NCBI GenBank assembly: GCA_012295275.1 | Contig: CM022676.1 | Span: forward strand, 17,868,391-17,932,390 | DNA from: Chrysomallon squamiferum | Taxonomy: Eukaryota > Mollusca > Gastropoda > Neomphalida > Peltospiridae | DNA: 64,000 bases | Direction: 5' to 3' | Shown: in pieces, positions 1 through 25,316 of the stretch | Numbering within the stretch: position 1 is the first letter of the stretch | Layout of the letters: the number at the start of each line of letters is the position of its first letter | The notes under the pieces: generated by a model | Told to the model about the DNA's origin: nothing | The model's input: only the letters and a program-made list of their open reading frames with translations | Databases searched by the model: none | Position numbers and translations under genes: made by a program

Positions 1-117
1 TTTGTTGTTTGTACGGTATCAATGAGAGAGGGGGTCAAAGAACAAACTTCTTACCTGCGAACAGAAGTTTTCCCACAATGCGCCCAGCAGTAATTATAAT
101 AATACAACAAAAAAAAA

Positions 118-183
<66 letters not shown>
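118..183. repeat. (TAA)n microsatellite
   Basis: Uninterrupted TAA/AAT repeat inside the first array unit. Matching (TAA)n tracts occupy the same place in other units (1490-1535 and 4520-4585). Confidence 0.95.
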
Positions 184-184
<1 letters not shown>

Positions 185-798
185 GCTTGAGGCACACTAG
201 AGAAATAATCTGTAAGTTAAAAAAAAAAAAAAAAAAAAAAACAAAAAAAAAAAAAAAAGATAAAAAAACGTGCACCACGAATTGCAAACAGAAAATAATA
301 TAGGATAAACTCTAAGCACGTAACTAATCCAATTCAGTAAATATAATTTTTGTCAGTCGATAAGTTAGATTTATTTCCAATCAAACACTTAATTATTATA
401 TATCAGGTATTGTTAGAAATACAGCTACTTTGTAATCTGTTTGTGTGCCACATTTTGAGAAGAAAAGATTAACTAGTATATGTCAGTAACACTAGCTCAT
501 TCAAAATTATACATAATTATTTTCTAAGTATTTTAATTTAACACGTTGCCAAAAATAAATACAGATTTCTTAATTCAAAGGCCCTACCTTTATACTTTGT
601 TATATATAACTAATTAATATTATAAGTTCACTGTCACAGTCTGTAACAATATTTTAATAAGACACAACAACTGATTTGTACATAGACAGTGTAGAATAAC
701 ACATTTTACCCGGGCAAAAATAAATCTTGTTAAAACTTGAATACTGAACTGACGAGTATCATGTTTTTTAAACTGTACGAATAAAAAACAATACATAT

Positions 799-811
799 AA
801 TAATAATTATA

Positions 812-877
<66 letters not shown>

Positions 878-880
878 TTC
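799..880. repeat. (TAA)n(TTA)n palindrome
   Basis: A run of AAT repeats passes directly into a run of ATT repeats, giving a near-perfect inverted repeat with almost no spacer. A second copy is at 5178-5266 in the duplicated unit. Confidence 0.9.
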
Positions 881-1047
881 TTGTGAATACTATGTAGTGT
901 CATATATATATAAACATACAGAAAAAAATAATATGTATGTGTATATAAAACCTGCGCAATGAATCAAAGTTTTACAGATAGTGAAAAGAAGACTAAAAAA
1001 ATTCAGTTGTTACTTCGACGTTGTTAACTCATCATGTTTTTTGTTTG

Positions 1048-1080
<33 letters not shown>

Positions 1081-1488
1081 CTATCTCTCTCTCTACAAAT
1101 CTCAGTACCGGCCCTGTCAACCACCTCCTAGATCATTGTGAATCGGTCCCTTGTTTAAACTAACTTGAACGTGCACAGTAAACAAAAGACAAAACATAAT
1201 CTCTTACATCAAGATTTAAAACACGAGTCTAAGATCTCTTGTGAGGTATCATGTATTGCTTAAACTAACTCGAGCGTGCACAGCAAAGTAAAGGCTAAAT
1301 ATGATTTGTAAAACCGCGATTAAAAACACGTGTCTACAGACCTCCTGAGGTGTATCCAGTTTAGTACCTAGTCACGTTTTTGAGATGTCAATCATTATGT
1401 TTTGTTCTTTGTACGTACGAATGAGAGAGGAGGTCAAAGATCATCCATAATATCTGAGAACATAAAATTTTATACAATGCGTTATTCA

Positions 1489-1537
<49 letters not shown>

Positions 1538-2421
1538 TAATAATAACAGCGACGACGACAATAAGATTAATAATAACAACGACAACAGCAATAAAGAAAT
1601 AATAACAATAATAATAACAATAAGAACAGTAACAGCAAAAACACAAAAACAACAACATTCTTGAGGCACACTAGAGAAATAATTTGTAAGTTCAAAAAGA
1701 AAAAATGTTTAAAAAATATTTATCGTAAATAAAAGCAATCACAAAAAAAAAGAAAAAGAAAAGAAAGAAAACAGGAGTTGGAAATAGCAAATAATATAAC
1801 ATAACGTCAATCTGTGTTAAAAAAAAATCTAACTGAGTAAATATTATTCATAGTCGATATATAAAATGTATTTCCCAATCTAACACTTAATTATTAAGTA
1901 TTGTTAGAAATACCCCTACTTTGTAATCTGTTTGCCTATCACATTTGAAAAGAAAAGAATGAGTACCACTAGTATCCTATAAATTGTATATAATTTAAAA
2001 CGTTGTCAATTAATTATTTTTTCTTGTTGTTGTTCTTGTAATTGTTGAAAGAAAGGCGTTACATTTAACCTTTGTTACATATAACTAATTAATTTTATAA
2101 AATGACTGTCAAAGTCTGTAATAATATAATAATAACAGACACAACAACATGTTCGTACATGGACACTGCAAAATAATTCACTTCACCCCGCCATAAATAA
2201 ATCTTGTCGAAACTTGAATACTGAACTGGCGAGTATCGTGTCTTTTAAATTGTTCGAATGAAAAACGATACACAAATAATAATAATAATAACAAAAAATT
2301 TAAAAAATGTTTTTGTGAATATTATATATGTATGTATGTAAAACCTGGTATTGAATGTTTTAAATAATACAATAATATTAAAAGCTAAAACAAAAATATA
2401 TATACTAAATCTGTGTCTGAA

Positions 2422-2616
<195 letters not shown>

Positions 2617-2679
2617 CCTCTTTATCTCATCATTATTTGGTGGATTATATGCTGCATTACGTGTTGGCTGGTTGTGTTC

Positions 2680-3270
2680 CCTGAAAGCGCGGAACCCGAA
2701 CTTTTGCTACAAGTGCTACGTTGTTAATTCGGCTCTGGTTCCAACCACTGTCTGACGACATCAAATAACTATTATCCACACAGTGTAAAACATAAAAATG
2801 TTCTTGTTGTTATTAATATGTGTGTAAAATGTAGTGCGTCTGAAAGCTAGATTCTAATCTTTACAGAACTTTTGCCATTTACAAAACAAAATAAGTAGTG
2901 TTAGTCAGTCCTTCATTGTTCAATTTACTTTTCTAAACAACAAAAACAGGAACATAGTTCATGCGGGAACTCTCTCTTTCTCTGTCTCTCTCAACGAATG
3001 TGGAGCCAAAAGCGAAAGGTCCACAAAAAATAATTTTTGTTCAATTTCAATAAATAAATAAATAATAAATAAATAAATAAATAAATAAATAAAGCAACAG
3101 ACACAGAAAAACATTTGTAATATTATTTCTACAATCTGAGTACCGGCCCTGTCACCCTCACCTTAGATTATTGTGAATCAGTCCCTTGTTTAAGCTAACT
3201 TCAACGTGCAGAGTAAACAGAAGACAAAACCTAATCTCTAACACCTGCATTTAAAACTCGCGTCTAAGTA
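2680..3270 (+). repeat. Dispersed repeat, copy 1 (pair with 53876)
   Basis: About 590 bases beginning 'gcgcggaacccgaac' match 53876-54465 at high identity, including an internal (TAAA)n run and the 'cagtaccggccctgtcaccctcacc' segment. Non-coding. Confidence 0.85.
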
Positions 3271-3795
3271 ACTGATTTAATTCAGTAAATGTTATTACTG
3301 TCAGTCGATAAATTAGATTTATTTCCAATCGAACATTTAATTATTATATATCAAGTATTGTTAGAAATACAGCTACTTTGTAATCTGTTTGTGTGCCACA
3401 TTTTGAGAAGAAAAGATTAACTATTATGTGAGTAATTCTAGTACATTCAAAATTGTACATAATTATTTTCTAAGTATTTTACTTTAACACGTTACCAAAA
3501 ATAAATATACATTTCTTAAAACAACGGCGCTAACTTTATAATTTGTTATATATAACTAACTAATTTTATAAATTCACTGTCACAGTCTGTAACAATATTT
3601 TAATAAGACACAACAAGCTGGTTTGTACATGTACAGTGTAGAATAACACATTTTACCCATTCAAAAATAAATCCTGTTAAAACTTGAATACTGAACTCAC
3701 GAATATCATGTCTTTTAAACTGTACGAATGAAAAACAATACATATAATAATAGTAATACTACTACTACTAATATTTTCTTGTGATTGCTATGTAG

Positions 3796-3834
<39 letters not shown>

Positions 3835-4031
3835 TACACACACACATACATATACACACATACATATATGTCTATATATATATATAATCTCAAAAAAAAA
3901 TTGTATATGTATGTTAAACCTGCTCAGTGAATCAAAGCTTTACAGATAGTGAAAAGAAGATTACAGAAATTCAATTGTTACTTCGACGTGGTTAACTCAT
4001 CACCTGTTTTGTTTGTATATATATTTATTTC

Positions 4032-4131
<100 letters not shown>

Positions 4132-4528
4132 CAAATCTAAGTATTGTCCCTTGTACAAACTAACTTAAACGTGCACAGTAAACAAAAGACAAAATATAAT
4201 CTCTTACATCAAGATTTAAAACACGAGTATAAGATCTCTAGTGAGGTATAGTACATTATTTAAACTACCTCGAGCGTGCACAACAAAGAAAAGGCGAAAT
4301 ATGATTTGTAAAACCGCTATTAAAAGCATGTGTCTACAGACCTCCTGAGATGTATCCAGTTTAGCACTTAGTCACGTTTTTCAGATATCAATCATTCCGT
4401 TTTGTTGTTTGTACGGTATCAATGAGAGAGGGGTCAAAGAACAAACTTCTTACCTGCGAACAGAAGTTTTCCCACAATGCGCCCAGCAGTAATTATAATA
4501 ATAAAAAAAAAAAAAAATAATAATAATA

Positions 4529-4586
<58 letters not shown>

Positions 4587-5176
4587 GCTTGAGGCACACT
4601 AGAGAAATAATCTGTAAGTTGAAAACAAAAAAGAAACAAAAAAAAAAAAAAAGATAATAAAACGTGCACCACGAATTGCAAACAGAAAATAATATAGGAT
4701 AAACTCTAAGCACGTAACTAATCCAATTCAGTAAAAATAATAATTATCAGTCGATAAGTTAGATTTATTTCCAATCAAACACTTAATTATTATATATCAG
4801 GTATTGTTAGAAATACAGCTACTTTGTAATCTGTTTGTGTGCACATTTATGGCAGTAACACTAGCACATTCAAAATTATACATAATTATTTTCTAAGTAT
4901 TTTAATTTAACACGTTGCCAAAAATAAATACAGATTTCTTAATTCAAAGGCCCTACCTTTATACTTTGTTATATATAACTAATTAATATTATAAGTTCAC
5001 TGTCACAGTCTGTAACAATATTTTAATAAGACACAACAACTGATTTGTACATAGACAGTGTAGAATAACACATTTTACCCGGGCAAAAATAAATCTTGTT
5101 AAAACTTGAATACTGAACTGACGAGTATCATGTCTTTTAAACTGTACGAATAAAAAACAATACATATAATAATAAT

Positions 5177-5268
<92 letters not shown>

Positions 5269-5462
5269 TTCTTGTGAATACTATGTAGTGTCATATATAT
5301 ATAAACATACAGAAAAAATAATATGTATGTGTATATAAAACCTGCGCAATGAATCAAAGTTTTACAGATAGTGAAAAGAAGATTAAAAAAATTCAGTTGT
5401 TACTTCGACGTTGTTAACTCATCATGTTTTTTGTTTATATATATATATATATATTTTTTTTT

Positions 5463-5574
<112 letters not shown>

Positions 5575-6559
5575 AAATCTCAGTACCGGCCCTGTCAACC
5601 GCCTCCTAGATCATTGTGAATCAGTCCCTTATTCAACCTAACTTGAACGTGCACAGTAAACAAAAGACAAAACATAATCTCTTACATCAAGATTTAAAAC
5701 ACGAGTCTAAGATCTCTTGTGAGGTATCACATATTGCTTAAACTAACTCGAGCGTGCACAGCAAAATAAAGGCTAAATATGATTTGTAAAAGCGCGATTA
5801 AAAACACGTGTCTACAGACCTCATGAGATGTATCCAGTTTAGTACCTAGTCACGTTTTTCAGATCTCAATCATTATGTTTTGTTCTTTGTACGTATTAAT
5901 GAGAGAGGAGGTCAAAGATCATCCATAATATCTGAGAACAGAACATTTTATACAATTCGCCATACAGTACAAATAATAATACTAATATTAATAATAATAA
6001 TAATAATAAGAAGAAGAAGAAGAAGAATACAAATTGAAAATAAGAAATGATATAGCATAAATTCAAACTGCGTAAATAATCAAATGTTGTAAATGTTATT
6101 ACTATCGATCAATAAATTAAATTAATTTCCCAATATAACACCTAATTATTATATACCAACTATTGTTAGCAATACAGCTACTTTGTAATCTGTCTGTCTA
6201 TCACGTTTTGAGAAGAAAATAATGAGTTCCCGTAATACCTTTGAAAATTATACGTAATTTAAAACGCTGCCAGTTAAGTTATTTCTGTGGTTGTTGTAAT
6301 TATTGAAACAAAGGCGCTAAGTTTATAATTTGTTATGTATAACTAATTAATTTTATAAAATTACTGTCACAGTTTGTAACAATATAGGAATAACAAACAC
6401 AAGAACTGTTTTCTATATGAACAGTGTAAAATAATACACTTCACACCACTAAAACTAAATCTTGTTTAAACTTGAACACTGAACTGGCGAGTATTGTGTC
6501 TTTTAAATTGTACGAATGAAAAAGGGTACACAAATAATATTAATAATCAAAATACTTTT

Positions 6560-7756
6560 CGGTGACTATTACATAAACATTTTATAATCGTAACCACTCA
6601 ACTAGTAAGGCACCAAATAATCCACCAAATAAAGATAAAATAAAGAGGAAGATACAGAACACACACACACACACACACAACACGCACACATATACATACA
6701 TACACACATACATACATACATACACACATACATACATATATACATACATACACACAAAATTATCTTTTTCAGAAACAGCAGACAATTTTTCAAGTACGTC
6801 ACTTCATAAACAATGACGTCAATATGCACCGTAAACAGGCTACCGCGCGCTCAAGATGAAATTATCTCAATTTTTTAATTCTTAATAAACAATGATGTCA
6901 CGCTTCTTGTAATCACTATGCGCAGCTAAATGAACAAGATTATTATTAGTGTGTTAGTACGTAAGTGAATTAACTCACTCAGAATTATGCTTAAATACAT
7001 GCGGTGCGCATTTTGTTTTGTTTTATTGAATTCATCGTAATGTCAGAGTGGCCTAAAATAAATCGGCAACGTATCAAACTTTTTAAAGCCTAGCTATTGT
7101 CACAGACATCAAATTAAACATCTACATGTGTAATTCGTTGTCCTGTTTCTAATGTAACAGGGTTTTTAAAAAAATACTGTATAGAGACTATGCTCGTGTA
7201 ATTATGCCACTTATGAAAATCTCAATTACTTTAATTTGTTTACAAGTTTAGAAGAACTGTGTTTATTGTCAACTGTAATCTGAACAGTAAAACAAAGAAT
7301 TTGACTCAAATAACGGCAGTCCGCTGACTGACCGTAGAACTTTTATGACGAGATCATTTGACAAAATGGAGCCACAAAGTAACTATACGTTCAACTTCCA
7401 ACTGATCTATTTCAAATAACAAATAAATAAATAAATAAATAAGTAAATAAATAAATAATTTAATAATTAAATAGATAGATAAATAAATAAATAAAGAAGG
7501 CGACTTACACTTTGCCGTGGGTTAATAGTAAGGCGAACTTGATACACAAACGCGATTTTTTTCGCTCATGTCCACCTCTGGCTTGATCCATGGCAGTGCC
7601 GTTTAAAATATGAAGAGAGGAAAGTAGTCTCACTTTTTAAAACCAAACTAGCATCACTGACATTTGTACGGAAGTAATTTTTCGTTAGAGGGAAACGAGC
7701 GACAAATGAAAAAGAACAGTGGATTGATGATATACACAATGACCCATTAAATCAGT
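6560..7756. other. Intergenic stretch, no gene seen
   Basis: Contains (CA)n and (CATA)n tracts at 6660-6755 and a (TAAA)n run at 7418-7495. I see no exon-like frame with splice signals on either strand. Confidence 0.5.
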
Positions 7757-8529
7757 GTTCAGTAACTGAAATCACCACAGACTGCTCAAGAGTCTACCAA
7801 AATTTACAAATAGATTAGTAACAAACAAACTGTAGATCTGTTTTACTGGGATTTTTAAATACATTTACGACAAAGAATGAAAACACCATAGCATGCAAGA
7901 ACTTTCTACATAGACTTCTCGTTCAGTCTTACCACGTCTAACCAGCATCTTGAATAGACAGTAGTACGGATACTAAATCTGCATTACTGACATTTGTACG
8001 AAAGCAATATTTACATTAGTCACACATATATACGCACAGAAACAAACACACACACACACACACACATATATATACATACATACATAAACACAGGTCTAAA
8101 TGTCTTTCTTAACCACTCATATATATATATATATATAAACAAACACACACAGATATACTCAGACATACACACACACACAGATATATATATACACAGACAC
8201 ATGCAAATACACATAGACAAACTCAAACATTGATGTAGATATGTTTAAGAAAGAGAGATGTATGTGTCCTAGAGAAAATGTGTATTTTGATGTGAGTAAA
8301 TCAGTTTTGAGTAACTGAAAAGACCATAGACTGCTCAAGAGTGTATCAAAATTTACAAATAGATTAGTAACAAACAAACTGTAGATCTGTTTTACTGGGA
8401 TTTTTAAATACATTTACGAAAACGAGTGAACACACCATGGTATGCAAGAACTTTCTAAATAGACTTCTAGTTAATCTTACCACGTCTAACCAACATCTTG
8501 AATAGACAGTAGTACGGATACTGAATCTG

Positions 8530-8530
<1 letters not shown>
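7757..8530 (+). repeat. Direct duplication of about 225 bp
   Basis: 7757-7982 and 8306-8530 match closely, both containing 'ctgctcaagagt', 'gtagatctgttttactggg' and 'acagtagtacggatact'. They are separated by (CA)n and (TA)n tracts (8049-8215). Confidence 0.85.
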
Positions 8531-9773
<1,243 letters not shown>

Positions 9774-9949
9774 GATGTATGTCACATAGCTTCACCTGTT
9801 ACTTTTTCTTGTGACACGTCTACAAGATATTTTTGAGAAAAGTGTTTTTTTAAATAATAATATGTTTCAGTCGCCTTCTGGTTTACAAAAAAAAACCAAT
9901 AATGATATAATATCTGTGTTTGCAAAAGGTAGAAATAGTACTTGTAGTT

Positions 9950-10345
9950 GTCCTATAATAATAATAATAATAGTAGTAGTCATAGTATTATAGTAGTAGC
10001 AGAAAATTTGGTATTACTTGCAGAAGTGTAGCAGATGTAGTTTTAATGGTAATAGTAATTGTAATTGTAATAGTAGTAATAATAGCAGTATAATAGTTGT
10101 AGTGAAATTGTAATAGTACAAGTAAAACAATGGTAGTAATATTAGTAGTCGAAAAAATGTTAGTAATATTATTACTACTACTACAGAAGTAGTAGAAGTA
10201 TTATTAATAGTTATGGTAGTAGTAGTAATATTGCGGTTTTTCTAATAAAATTAGTAGTTTAGTAGGTGTAATGTTAGTATCATTATTTCTAGTAGTTGTA
10301 GGATATTATGAGTAACATTATTGGCAACTGAAATAGCTTACAATA

Positions 10346-10418
<73 letters not shown>
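9950..10418. repeat. Degenerate (TAG)n region followed by (TTA)n
   Basis: 9950-10330 is a degenerate array of TAG/TAA/TTG triplets; 10347-10418 is a clean (ATT)n run. Similar degenerate TAG regions occur at 22025-22350, 26040-26170, 45215-45620 and 47510-47660. Confidence 0.85.
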
Positions 10419-10455
10419 GCTGGTGTTGTTGGTCATGACGGTGACAGTATCACAG

Positions 10456-10600
10456 CCTACAATCTAACTGGATTGTCTACTGTAACACTGAGAGAACAGA
10501 CTGACTTGGTTTGTTTGGTGACTGGCTCTGACGCGAGTAGCAGTGAGTTGTACTTCATGCGTGAAGTTGATGGCAAAAATATATTGTCCTTATTGCATAG
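10456..10600 (+). pseudogene. Truncated Ig-like exon relic
   Basis: After a possible acceptor (tatcacag) ending at 10455, a phase-1 frame reads as the N-terminal half of an Ig-like domain: YNLTG, then TDLVCLV with the B-strand Cys, then ELYFMREVDG. By eye it resembles the first Ig exon of the receptor gene at 60634 (DLSGSM, LTFTCIV, ALYFLWKTETG). The match stops near 10600, where the sequence runs into (CT)n(TG)n at 10654-10760. The second cysteine and the donor are missing. No signal-peptide exon was recognised upstream. I take it as a broken member of the same receptor family, truncated at the microsatellite. Confidence 0.6.
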
Positions 10601-10643
10601 TTATTGTTTTACTTATTTAACTTCATATTTTTCTATTGCATCT

Positions 10644-10653
<10 letters not shown>

Positions 10654-10742
<89 letters not shown>

Positions 10743-10760
10743 TGTGTGCGTGTGCGTGTG
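10654..10760. repeat. (CT)n(TG)n microsatellite
   Basis: About 72 bases of CT followed by about 35 of TG, directly after the Ig exon relic. Confidence 0.95.
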
Positions 10761-10814
10761 AATCTCATATATAAGAATCTTATGTATAAGAAAAATAGCG
10801 GCCGGAAAAATGGG

Positions 10815-11640
10815 GACATTCCGAACTAAATACTTCCCACAAAACCTGATCCAGAGTTCGATAAATCAGAACTGACCAGCGCATCTAAGCCTGAGTATGC
10901 TGATGTAAAACAGCATGCGGTGGCCAACAGACTTCTTCGTTTCTAGGCAACAACGTAGTCTAAACACGGAAAACTCGGCCAATATTTCATCTGTTCGAAC
11001 AAACATATGTTTCAAATTTGCCGTCGATATTTCGGCCGCTTAGTTATATATGCATTTAGTTCACAACCGAAAATGGTGTTTCCTTGTCATAAATGGGTGT
11101 GTATATATATATAAATTTCTTACGGCTGTGAACACATTTTAACTTTCTGAAAAACAATTGAAATAATTTGCGAGTACGTCTTTTTTACACAAATACGTAA
11201 ATAAAATGTTAAATATTTTTATTTGTTTCGTTTTGTTCCATCTCTGTGTCTGTCTTTCTGTTTGTCTGTGTATATCTCTAAATGTGTTTAGCTTTTGTCT
11301 ATGTATAATCTCTCTGTCGGCCTGGTTTTTTTTTTTCTATAGACATTTTCAATCTGTAAATATACTGACACACAGATCTGTAATGTCGACTGACAATGAA
11401 CAGCGTTTCTTAAAAAACTATGAAAAGATAAAGTACGATTTAATAACAGTCATTATAAAATATTGATATTAATGCGTTGATCGTGTTCTATCGTGTTCTG
11501 AAATTCGAACTATTTTTTTATTTTTTTTTGTTAAAGCGTCATTCAAGTAAAACTTATACCTTTATCATATTAACACGAATGATCTATTCTCACCACAACT
11601 TTACAAATACAGTTCTAGGGAGTGTCCTTTAGTTACTAGA
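10815..11640 (+). repeat. Dispersed element, copy a
   Basis: The segment starting 'aaatacttcccacaaaacctgatcc' and ending 'cacaacttta.aaatacag' before the CT tract matches 29860-31100, 33838-34725 and, for its last part, 24880-25136. Every copy ends in a long (CT)n tract. No coding capacity is evident. Confidence 0.7.
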
Positions 11641-12022
<382 letters not shown>

Positions 12023-12119
12023 CTGTATCTGTCACTATATCACTCTGTTTTTCGTAGTCTCTCCTTTTCTCTGGCTGTCTCTGTCTCTTTATAAACAAAT
12101 AAATATCGCTGTCTTCATA

Positions 12120-12453
12120 CTGCAAAGAGAACATGGCCCTCCACTTGTAGGTAAAGCTAGAACCGCTCTAAATTGTAAACACACTCGAGGTAGCAAGAAT
12201 CTTTATAACGGGCTTTCTTTTGAATGTATTATTCTTTATTGACATATCTTAATAACGTGTTCTTAAACGTTTAGAGTTGAACATAATGGTAGCTGTTTAA
12301 TGTGCCAGATCCTCTCAGTCAAACATTCTGTATTTTGTTACATTCGTTCAAGTGAGCCGACAACTTGTATGATCGTTCTTGTTTTTGTGGTTATTTGAAA
12401 TTTTTAAAATCTCTTTGAACGCCTGAAGTATTAAACTAACATAGTTCACCAAA
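12120..12453 (+). promoter_or_regulatory. Putative 5' flank/5' UTR exon of the Ig receptor gene
   Basis: A donor-like AAA|GTGAGT lies at 12453/12454, and the signal-peptide exon has an acceptor (tttcag) ending at 12834. A non-coding first exon may therefore end at 12453. Diverged copies of this stretch lie at 25317-25640 and 34835-35045; in the first the donor reads GTGAAT. The promoter itself is not identified. Confidence 0.35.
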
Positions 12454-12839
12454 GTGAGTAGACATATACTTTATTTATTATTTATTTATTTATTTAAGTA
12501 TTCGATCTTAGTTTCTGCCGTTTTTGTTTGCTTCAAATGTGTTTATTTAATTAGTATTGGTTTCTTCATTTAGAATAATTATAACCTTCATTGATAAGAA
12601 TCTTGAGATAGCCGTAGTTGTTGTTATCACTGTTGTTCTTGTTGTTATTTTATCATCAACAAAATTCATTAGATTTAATAACGCAACATATATACTTGAC
12701 TATCCTCCAATTATACATCCACTTGTTTATGTTGATGATTATTATATATAACACACACTATCGTATAAAACTCTATGGTTATGAACCAAACGACTTCAAG
12801 TATATAAACTACTAAAATTATTATTTACTTTCAGACACC

Positions 12840-21949
<9,110 letters not shown>

Positions 21950-22460
21950 ATCAGGTGAAGTGAACATTTTATATTAATAACTTGTTGGTCATCCTAGCGA
22001 CATTACCAAATTTAGAAATAGCTTTATCATTACAGCAACCGTTAGTAGTAGTTGTAGTAGTAATATAAGTTATAGTAGTGTAGTAGTAGTAGGAGCACCA
22101 ATAGAATAAGTAGAAATGTTGATGGTAATGATCGTAGTGGTAGCAGAAGAAGTTCTACCAGCAATAATAATGATAACATTCACAGCAGCAGCATAATTGT
22201 CTTGGTGACAGAGGCAGTTTTGGTTGCTGTGGAAATTATAGAACTAATATGGCAGTTGTTGTAGATGTACCTTTTTTAATTCTATAAGTGATTGTTGTAG
22301 TTGTAGTTGTACTTATTGTAGTTCTACAAGTGATTGTTGTAGTGGTAGTCGTAGGAGTAATTTGTTTTATGCACGTTCGTGGAATGCTCACCGTCTTCCA
22401 TCTGACCTAATATCTTTAATATTTCCACAAAATACTGTATTTATTTATTTATTTATTTAT
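21950..22460. repeat. 3' flank with degenerate (TAG)n
   Basis: Mostly degenerate TAG/TTG triplets (22025-22350). No exon seen. Confidence 0.6.
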
Positions 22461-22669
22461 ATATTTGTTTGTTTATTTATTCGATTTGATTTGATTTGAT
22501 TTGATGTGATTGTCTGTTTGTTTGTTTCAGGTTAAAATCAACATTAAAAGAAAAGTACATGATTGTAATATTATTATATGTTAACATTTCTGTGTCAAGA
22601 AGGATCTTCACGTGGACATTCTCTGACATTTCTTATCTTTATGTCCATGGAATCAACGTGAATTTCAAA

Positions 22670-22788
<119 letters not shown>

Positions 22789-22799
22789 ACAAAGGCAAC

Positions 22800-23664
22800 A
22801 ACATAGAGGTATGTTTGCTCGTGGGATCTTAGCACTTTTATGTTTGTTACAGGCGAGACGTAGGAATTACTTTCTGTTTCTCAAGGGTGACGCGGTTCAG
22901 AGAAATTAGTCTGGCACAGGTTTAAATAGAAAGAAAAACAAATAGTTTAACTTTATTTATTTATTTGTTGTGGTGAATTGTTATAGCTGTATATTTTACT
23001 AAGAGTTAATGAAAACATTCTAGTCTGGTGTTTTAACATAATTTAACACTAGATATGTTAAAAAGTTAACTGGCATGTATAACACACTACTCTCAATGTG
23101 TTCAGCTTTTCTCGTTTTTTTTATCTTTCTGACAATGAATTCAAAAACTATAAACAATGAAGTTCTTAGCTGTGGATTTTAGTTTTCTAAAACATATTTC
23201 CCATCATACCTCTGTAAAAAACAAATATTGATTTCACATGATCTCTATCAGTAAGGACACACTGGGTATTCGGAGACACTTCATCGGGGGAACCCCACCT
23301 GTAAGTAAATTATATTAAGTTTATTATTTATTAAACATAAACTTAGCAACTGTTTGTTTATTTAATTATATATGTCATGTAAATAAACGAAAATCAGATA
23401 AATAAATAAATTTGTATATTTGTATCATTAATTTTTATTTGTTTTATTTTTGGATTTCATTTGTGTTTAAAATGTAAACAGATGAATTATATACAAATAA
23501 TTGTTCAAGTATATGTGTTTGTGTATATATATATATATATATATAAAACAAAATATATATTAATATATAATAATACGCAAAGCTGTAAAATAATAACTGA
23601 TGTTTTGAGACAGGATCCCAGGCTAGCTCGTATATGCGTAGTTTAGGTCTGTAGTCTGTTCACA

Positions 23665-23710
<46 letters not shown>

Positions 23711-23900
23711 TGTGCGTGTGGTCGTTATCATGGCTAGGGGATTATAAGACTATGACAATGATTGGCAAATTTTAAATTGTGACAGTAATATATATATATA
23801 GACACAAGATAAATAACATCTCGTAATAAATAATGTCTCGTAATAATATGAAAAAATAGAATCGGAACTAAATTATTTACGTTTTTGTGGAAACGTCAGT
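22800..23900. other. Intergenic stretch with part of a dispersed repeat
   Basis: 23320-23500 ('gtaagtaaattat' through 'aatttgtgtttaaaatgtaaacagatgaatta') matches 29680-29850, 33640-33830 and 51900-52070, and in reverse 39040-39160. Otherwise simple repeats and no supported exon. Confidence 0.6.
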
Positions 23901-23939
23901 TAAAACAATTAAAGTCGGGAGAATCAAGTTATTGCGTTA

Positions 23940-23960
23940 ATATGTGTGTGTGAGTGTGTG

Positions 23961-24023
<63 letters not shown>
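23940..24023. repeat. (TG)n microsatellite
   Basis: About 80 bases of TG repeat with a few interruptions near its start. A shorter one is at 23668-23698. Confidence 0.95.
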
Positions 24024-24025
<2 letters not shown>

Positions 24026-24176
24026 AACAGTTTACTGATTACACTGCCTATTGACGGTAAAATAACAAAAATAAAAGTATCTTAACAGACGCCGTCCAAT
24101 TTATGTCCATCAAACGGAACCGCTGCTATAGGCAACGTCCGTCTTGTCACTTCCCGGATCAGAGCATGAATTTCAA

Positions 24177-24490
24177 ATTCGCCTCAACCTCGTATCAACT
24201 CTCGTATCAACCGTCGCCTCAACTCTCGTCTCAACTCTCGTCTCAACTCTCGTCTCAACTCTCGTCTCAACCTCGTCTCAACTCTCGTCTCAACCTCGTC
24301 TCAACCTGGTCTCAATTCTCGTCTCAACTTCGTCTCAACCTCGTCTCAACCTCGTCTCAACTCTGGTCTCAACCTCGTCTCAACCCTCGTCTCAACCCTC
24401 GTCTCAACTCTCGTCTCAACCCTCGTCTCAACCCTCTTCTCAACTCTCGTCTCAACTCTCGTCTCAACCTTCTCAACCCTCGTCTCAACC
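24177..24490 (+). repeat. Minisatellite, 11-12 bp unit CTCGTCTCAAC
   Basis: Roughly 27 copies of a unit close to (C)TCTCGTCTCAAC run without break. Mixed 11- and 12-base units keep two frames open (SSQLSSQ and LVSTLVST type). I treat it as a minisatellite, because the long frames arise from the repeat and lack splice or start context. Confidence 0.9.
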
Positions 24491-25134
24491 GAGGAATCAA
24501 AGACAAAAACAAAGACACGCGTGTTGACAAATCTCAAAGCTGTCTTAGTTTATCAGTCAAAACTGGTTGTATCCTAGCCGGTAGTTAATGTAATGTTTCG
24601 TAATGTAACTACGAAATTTAAAAATAATAATAATAATAATAATAATAAAACAAATAAAAAATGCCTTTAAAGGTTCCACATGACATTTTTTCAAGTAAAA
24701 GGGCATTAATGATGGTCAAACAGAACTTTAATTATGTGCATATATCGAAATTTAAATGCAGTTTATTTACTGATTATAATCATTAATACATGAGTATTTA
24801 ATATCTGTCGTTATTTTAACTGTTGTCTATCTCATATATTAAACTAGATAATCTTTGGCTTTCTGTCGGTCTCTTTGCTTTTTCTGTAGACACTTCTGTA
24901 AAACAACTGGTAATGTCGACTAACAATGGACAGCCTTTCTCGGAGATACATGAAAAGGAAAAGTTCGGCTAAATAAAAGTCATTATAAGAGACTGATGTT
25001 CATGCACTGATTGTGTTCTATTACTTTCTGAACCTCAAGAATTTGATTACTGTGACAGCGTCATTCAAGTAAACTTTATACTTTTACCACATTCACACGA
25101 AATATCTATTCTCAGCACAACACTAAAAAATACA

Positions 25135-25268
<134 letters not shown>

Positions 25269-25316
25269 GTTTGCCTTTATAACACAGCAAATCTCACATT
25301 GATTATACTATTAAAG

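Noticed and set aside
24103-24588. 161-codon frame rich in Ser-Gln-Leu
   Set aside because: Produced by the 11-12 bp minisatellite; two frames are equally open and no exon signals flank it.
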